In this document: positions 61,702-64,000 of the stretch, piece after piece
Position numbering within the stretch: position 1 is the first letter of the stretch
How the letters are laid out: each line of letters begins with the position of its first letter
Source: an uncultured Spirochaetales bacterium
Lineage (GTDB): Bacteria > Spirochaetota > Spirochaetia > Sphaerochaetales > Sphaerochaetaceae
Assembly (NCBI GenBank): GCA_944390045.1
Contig: CALXOO010000001.1
Span: forward strand, 1-64,000
DNA length: 64,000 bases
Reading direction: 5' to 3'
Made by a program: the position numbers and the translations under genes
The notes under the pieces: model-generated
Databases searched by the model: none
Seen by the model: the letters and a program-made list of their open reading frames with translations, nothing else
Told to the model about the DNA's origin: nothing

Positions 61702-62764
61702 CTCCACCTCCCGCGACCAGGGGCCGCAATGCCTTCTCAACCCTCATGAACTCCTCAAGCAGGACAGGGTTGAAGACTCCGCACTGTCCCGTCACTATCA
61801 TTTCCAGCGCCCTGTCGTTTGAGTATGCCTCCTTGTAGCAGCGTCTGCTCTGAAGCGCGTCATACACATCGGCTAGCGAGACGATCTGGGCGCAGACGGA
61901 GATCTCATCTCCGGCCAGGTGTTCCGGGTAGCCGCCGCCATCCCATCTCTCATGATGGTGCAGGGCTATGTCGTATGCGTACTTGAAGGCGTCAAGCTCT
62001 CTGAGCTGCGGAATCTGGGAAAGCAGCCGGGCGCCCTCTGTCGTATGCGTCTTCATGATCTCGAATTCCTGTTCCGTTAGCCTGCCGGGTTTGTTGAGTA
62101 TCGTGTCGCTGACTGCTATCTTCCCGACATCGTGCATGATGCTGGCCAGGGCGATCTGTGTCTTCTCCTCGCCCGTGAAACCGTCCCCCAGGATGGTGTT
62201 CTCAAGCATGTAGAGCGTTATGTCGTGAATGCGCCTGACATGTGCTCCTGATTCGCCCGAGCGGAATTCTATCGCCGTCGTCAGCGCCTCTATCATGCCG
62301 TAGTTGAGCCTGATGATACGCTCGCTCTGGCTGAGGAGTCTCTCCGCCTGTTCGTTGACGGTCAGCTCAAGTCTCTTCCTGTTCTCGAACAGCTCGATGA
62401 CGGACTCAATTCTCCGTCTCACGATGAAGGGAACCACCGGCTTGCTGATCACGTCCATCACACCAAGTTCGTAGGCCTGTCTCGTCACTTCGCTGTTGGC
62501 CTCCGCGGTGATCAGGAAGACCGGGCAGTCCTGCACCAGATGCGACATGCGCAGGATGCGCAGCAGTTCCAGCCCGTCCATCTCCGGCATCATGTAGTCA
62601 AGAAGGATGGCGCTGATCCTCCGGTTAATGCTCCTGATCCTCTCAAGCGCCTCCTGTCCGTTTCCCGCCTCAATGACATCGTGGTCAGCGTCGAAGATTG
62701 AACAGATGATCATTCTGTTCATGACATCGTCATCGACCACCAGTATTGTCTTCCTTTCTTCCAT
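61694..62764 (-). CDS. Response regulator with HD-GYP phosphodiesterase domain
   Basis: A 356-aa effector. Receiver domain: LVVDDDVMNRM, phospho-Asp in LLDYMMPEMDG, Lys in VISKP. After a coiled linker the HD-GYP domain has IMHDVGKIAVSD and HHERWDGGGYP, so metal and GYP motifs are complete and c-di-GMP hydrolysis is expected. The start may instead be ATG 62785 (7 residues more); neither has a strong ribosome site. First gene of the phosphorelay operon. Confidence 0.92.
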   Translation of the reverse strand: MEERKTILVVDDDVMNRMIICSIFDADHDVIEAGNGQEALERIRSINRRISAILLDYMMPEMDGLELLRILRMSHLVQDCPVFLITAEANSEVTRQAYELGVMDVISKPVVPFIVRRRIESVIELFENRKRLELTVNEQAERLLSQSERIIRLNYGMIEALTTAIEFRSGESGAHVRRIHDITLYMLENTILGDGFTGEEKTQIALASIMHDVGKIAVSDTILNKPGRLTEQEFEIMKTHTTEGARLLSQIPQLRELDAFKYAYDIALHHHERWDGGGYPEHLAGDEISVCAQIVSLADVYDALQSRRCYKEAYSNDRALEMIVTGQCGVFNPVLLEEFMRVEKALRPLVAGGGDE

Positions 62765-62866
62765 CAGGAAAAGACTAACATCCAATCCGGCTCTTGGCTA
62801 GTTCGCCGGCAGCTGACAGGCCCTGCCGGTTCTGTGATAATATCAGCACGGATGGAGGAGTGAAGA

Positions 62867-63610
62867 ATGGACCGAAAGCCTCTTGTGGGACTGTCCTGTT
62901 CCTATGACTACGGAGATATTTTCGCCCAGAGGGTGGACATCGGCCTGACCTGTCCGCTTTGGAACTATATAAGTGAGAGCTATCTGCGCTGCATCGAAAG
63001 GGCGGGAGGCGTACCGCTTGTCATCCCCAACATGCTGCAGGAGGATGATCTGTACAGGCTCATGGATCTGTGCGACGGCTTTCTCCTGACAGGCGGGAAT
63101 GATGTGGATCCGCAGTTCTACGGTGAAGTGGATCATGGAAAGTGCGCTCGCATAGTCCCCGGACGGGACAGACAGGAACTGGCCATGGTCAGATACATCA
63201 TGTCCCATCCAGGAAAGAGCGTCTTCGCAATCTGCCGGGGCCTTCAGATTCTCAATGTCGCACTGGGCGGATCCCTGATCCAGGATGTTGAGGAAGCCGG
63301 ATTCGACTGTCATGCCAAGAACAACTATGCCCTTGACGATGTGACACACTCTGTCACTGTGGAAAGCGGCAGCCTGCTGTCCCGGATCACAGGGCCCGGC
63401 AGACTGGGCGTGAACTCTTTCCATCATCAGGCCGTAAGGGAACTGGGACGCGGACTTGCCGCCTCGGCGCACAGCCACGATGGTCTTGTGGAAGCCGTGG
63501 AGCTTGATGACAGGCCTTTCTTCCTGGCAGTGCAGTGGCATCCTGAGAAAATGGCAGGTGACGACAGACAGCAGAGCCTGTTCAGGGCCTTTGTGGAGAG
63601 TATGGCATGA
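62867..63610 (+). CDS. Class I glutamine-amidotransferase-like hydrolase (PuuD-like, peptidase C26)
   Basis: A 247-aa enzyme likely to cleave a gamma-glutamyl amide, as PuuD does with gamma-glutamyl-GABA. LLTGGNDVDPQFYGE, catalytic Cys in AICRGLQILN, VNSFHHQAVRELG, and His-Glu in VQWHPEKM are the full signature. GGAGGAG precedes the ATG and TAATAT lies about 25 nt upstream as a -10 box. Stop overlaps the next gene (ATGA). Confidence 0.92.
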   Translation: MDRKPLVGLSCSYDYGDIFAQRVDIGLTCPLWNYISESYLRCIERAGGVPLVIPNMLQEDDLYRLMDLCDGFLLTGGNDVDPQFYGEVDHGKCARIVPGRDRQELAMVRYIMSHPGKSVFAICRGLQILNVALGGSLIQDVEEAGFDCHAKNNYALDDVTHSVTVESGSLLSRITGPGRLGVNSFHHQAVRELGRGLAASAHSHDGLVEAVELDDRPFFLAVQWHPEKMAGDDRQQSLFRAFVESMA

Positions 63611-64000
63611 AGCATGCACTGGTGATAACCGGAGGGGAGGGGCCGTCTCTTGCCCCGCCGCTGGCCTATGACAGGATCATAGCGGCTGACAGCGGCTATG
63701 ACACTGCGCTCAGACTCTCACTCAAGGTTGATGAAGTAGTGGGCGATCTTGATTCCACAGCCTGGCGGAAACAACTGGTGGACAGCGGTTTCATTCCCTG
63801 CAGCCATGACAAGGACGAGACTGACACGGAGCTTGCCCTGATGCGGCTGTCAGGTGAGTGGACATACGATCTGCTGGGAGGAGGCGGTGGAAGGATAGAC
63901 CATCTCATGGCCCTCTATGCCACCTTCCGCAGCTTCGGTCAGCCGCGGCTGTGGCTGACAGGCTGCAATGCGCTGATCAGTGTGGAGGGAAGCATGTCCC
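63607..64000 (+). CDS. Thiamine pyrophosphokinase, truncated by the window end
   Basis: The first 131 residues of a thiamine pyrophosphokinase, which makes thiamine diphosphate from thiamine and ATP. IIAADSGYDTALRL, VVGDLDSTAW and KDETDTELAL are the family's substrate and metal motifs, and GGGGGRIDHLMALYATF follows. Start is coupled to the hydrolase (ATGA). The rest lies beyond 64000. Confidence 0.88.
   Translation, partial: MKHALVITGGEGPSLAPPLAYDRIIAADSGYDTALRLSLKVDEVVGDLDSTAWRKQLVDSGFIPCSHDKDETDTELALMRLSGEWTYDLLGGGGGRIDHLMALYATFRSFGQPRLWLTGCNALISVEGSMS

Noticed and set aside
62843-63619. A 258-codon minus-strand frame opposite the PuuD-like gene
   Set aside because: The plus-strand gene has a full catalytic signature, a ribosome site and coupling to the next gene.

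Overview
The window looks like a chromosomal segment of a gut- or animal-associated spirochaete, probably of the Sphaerochaeta/Treponema lineage. The grounds are a family of spirochaete-type outer-membrane beta-barrel proteins, a stand-alone NusG paralogue of LoaP type, solute-transport operons typical of that group, and moderately GC-rich coding DNA with sharply lower GC in a few patches. The assignment is inference; no rRNA or other definitive marker lies in the window.

Region 1 (1-14.5 kb) is a defence island. It opens with the trailer end of a type I-E-like CRISPR array whose spacers are almost identical. A tightly overlapping four-gene cassette follows: a 1731-aa helicase with a C-terminal DUF1998 domain, a SNF2 helicase, a large adenine-type DNA methyltransferase and an HNH nuclease. 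It resembles DISARM, but DrmA and DrmB functions appear fused and an HNH protein stands where the DrmC phospholipase-D protein would be. A gene remnant and a Fic protein close the island.

Region 2 (14.5-23.9 kb) is an integrative and mobilizable element, almost all on the minus strand: two small unknown genes, a relaxase with a membrane-anchored coiled-coil gene nested in another frame, MobC, a candidate oriT, a TOPRIM primase, a RepA-like helicase, a tyrosine integrase, an excisionase, two paralogous unknown proteins and a divergent unknown gene. A structured non-coding stretch and a tRNA-Asp lie at its right edge; the tRNA 3' end is the likely attachment site.

Region 3 (24-33.3 kb) is mostly core genome: a MarR-controlled heterodimeric ABC exporter, recX, adenine deaminase divergent from a purine permease, and enolase.

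Region 4 (33.3-39.6 kb) holds three outer-membrane protein genes. Their 5' ends are nearly identical at the nucleotide level, two direct and one inverted, and a lone, intact tyrosine recombinase lies next to them. Only the first gene has a recognisable strong promoter. The layout suggests a recombination-based surface-variation locus.

Region 5 (39.6-64 kb) contains a nagB-like gene, tRNA-Arg(CCT), a LoaP-like antiterminator, a DHH phosphoesterase, a sugar ABC operon, an eight-gene peptide-ABC operon that continues into a metallo-hydrolase, a phosphatase and a methyltransferase, a MerR/MATE pair with a classic MerR promoter, a GNAT acetyltransferase, an FGGY-like kinase with a GtrA protein, a four-gene phosphorelay (REC-HD-GYP, Hpt, hybrid kinase, secreted protein), a class I glutamine amidotransferase-like hydrolase and a truncated thiamine pyrophosphokinase. 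Several transporter genes have a -10 box 6-9 nt before the ATG and no Shine-Dalgarno, suggesting leaderless mRNAs.
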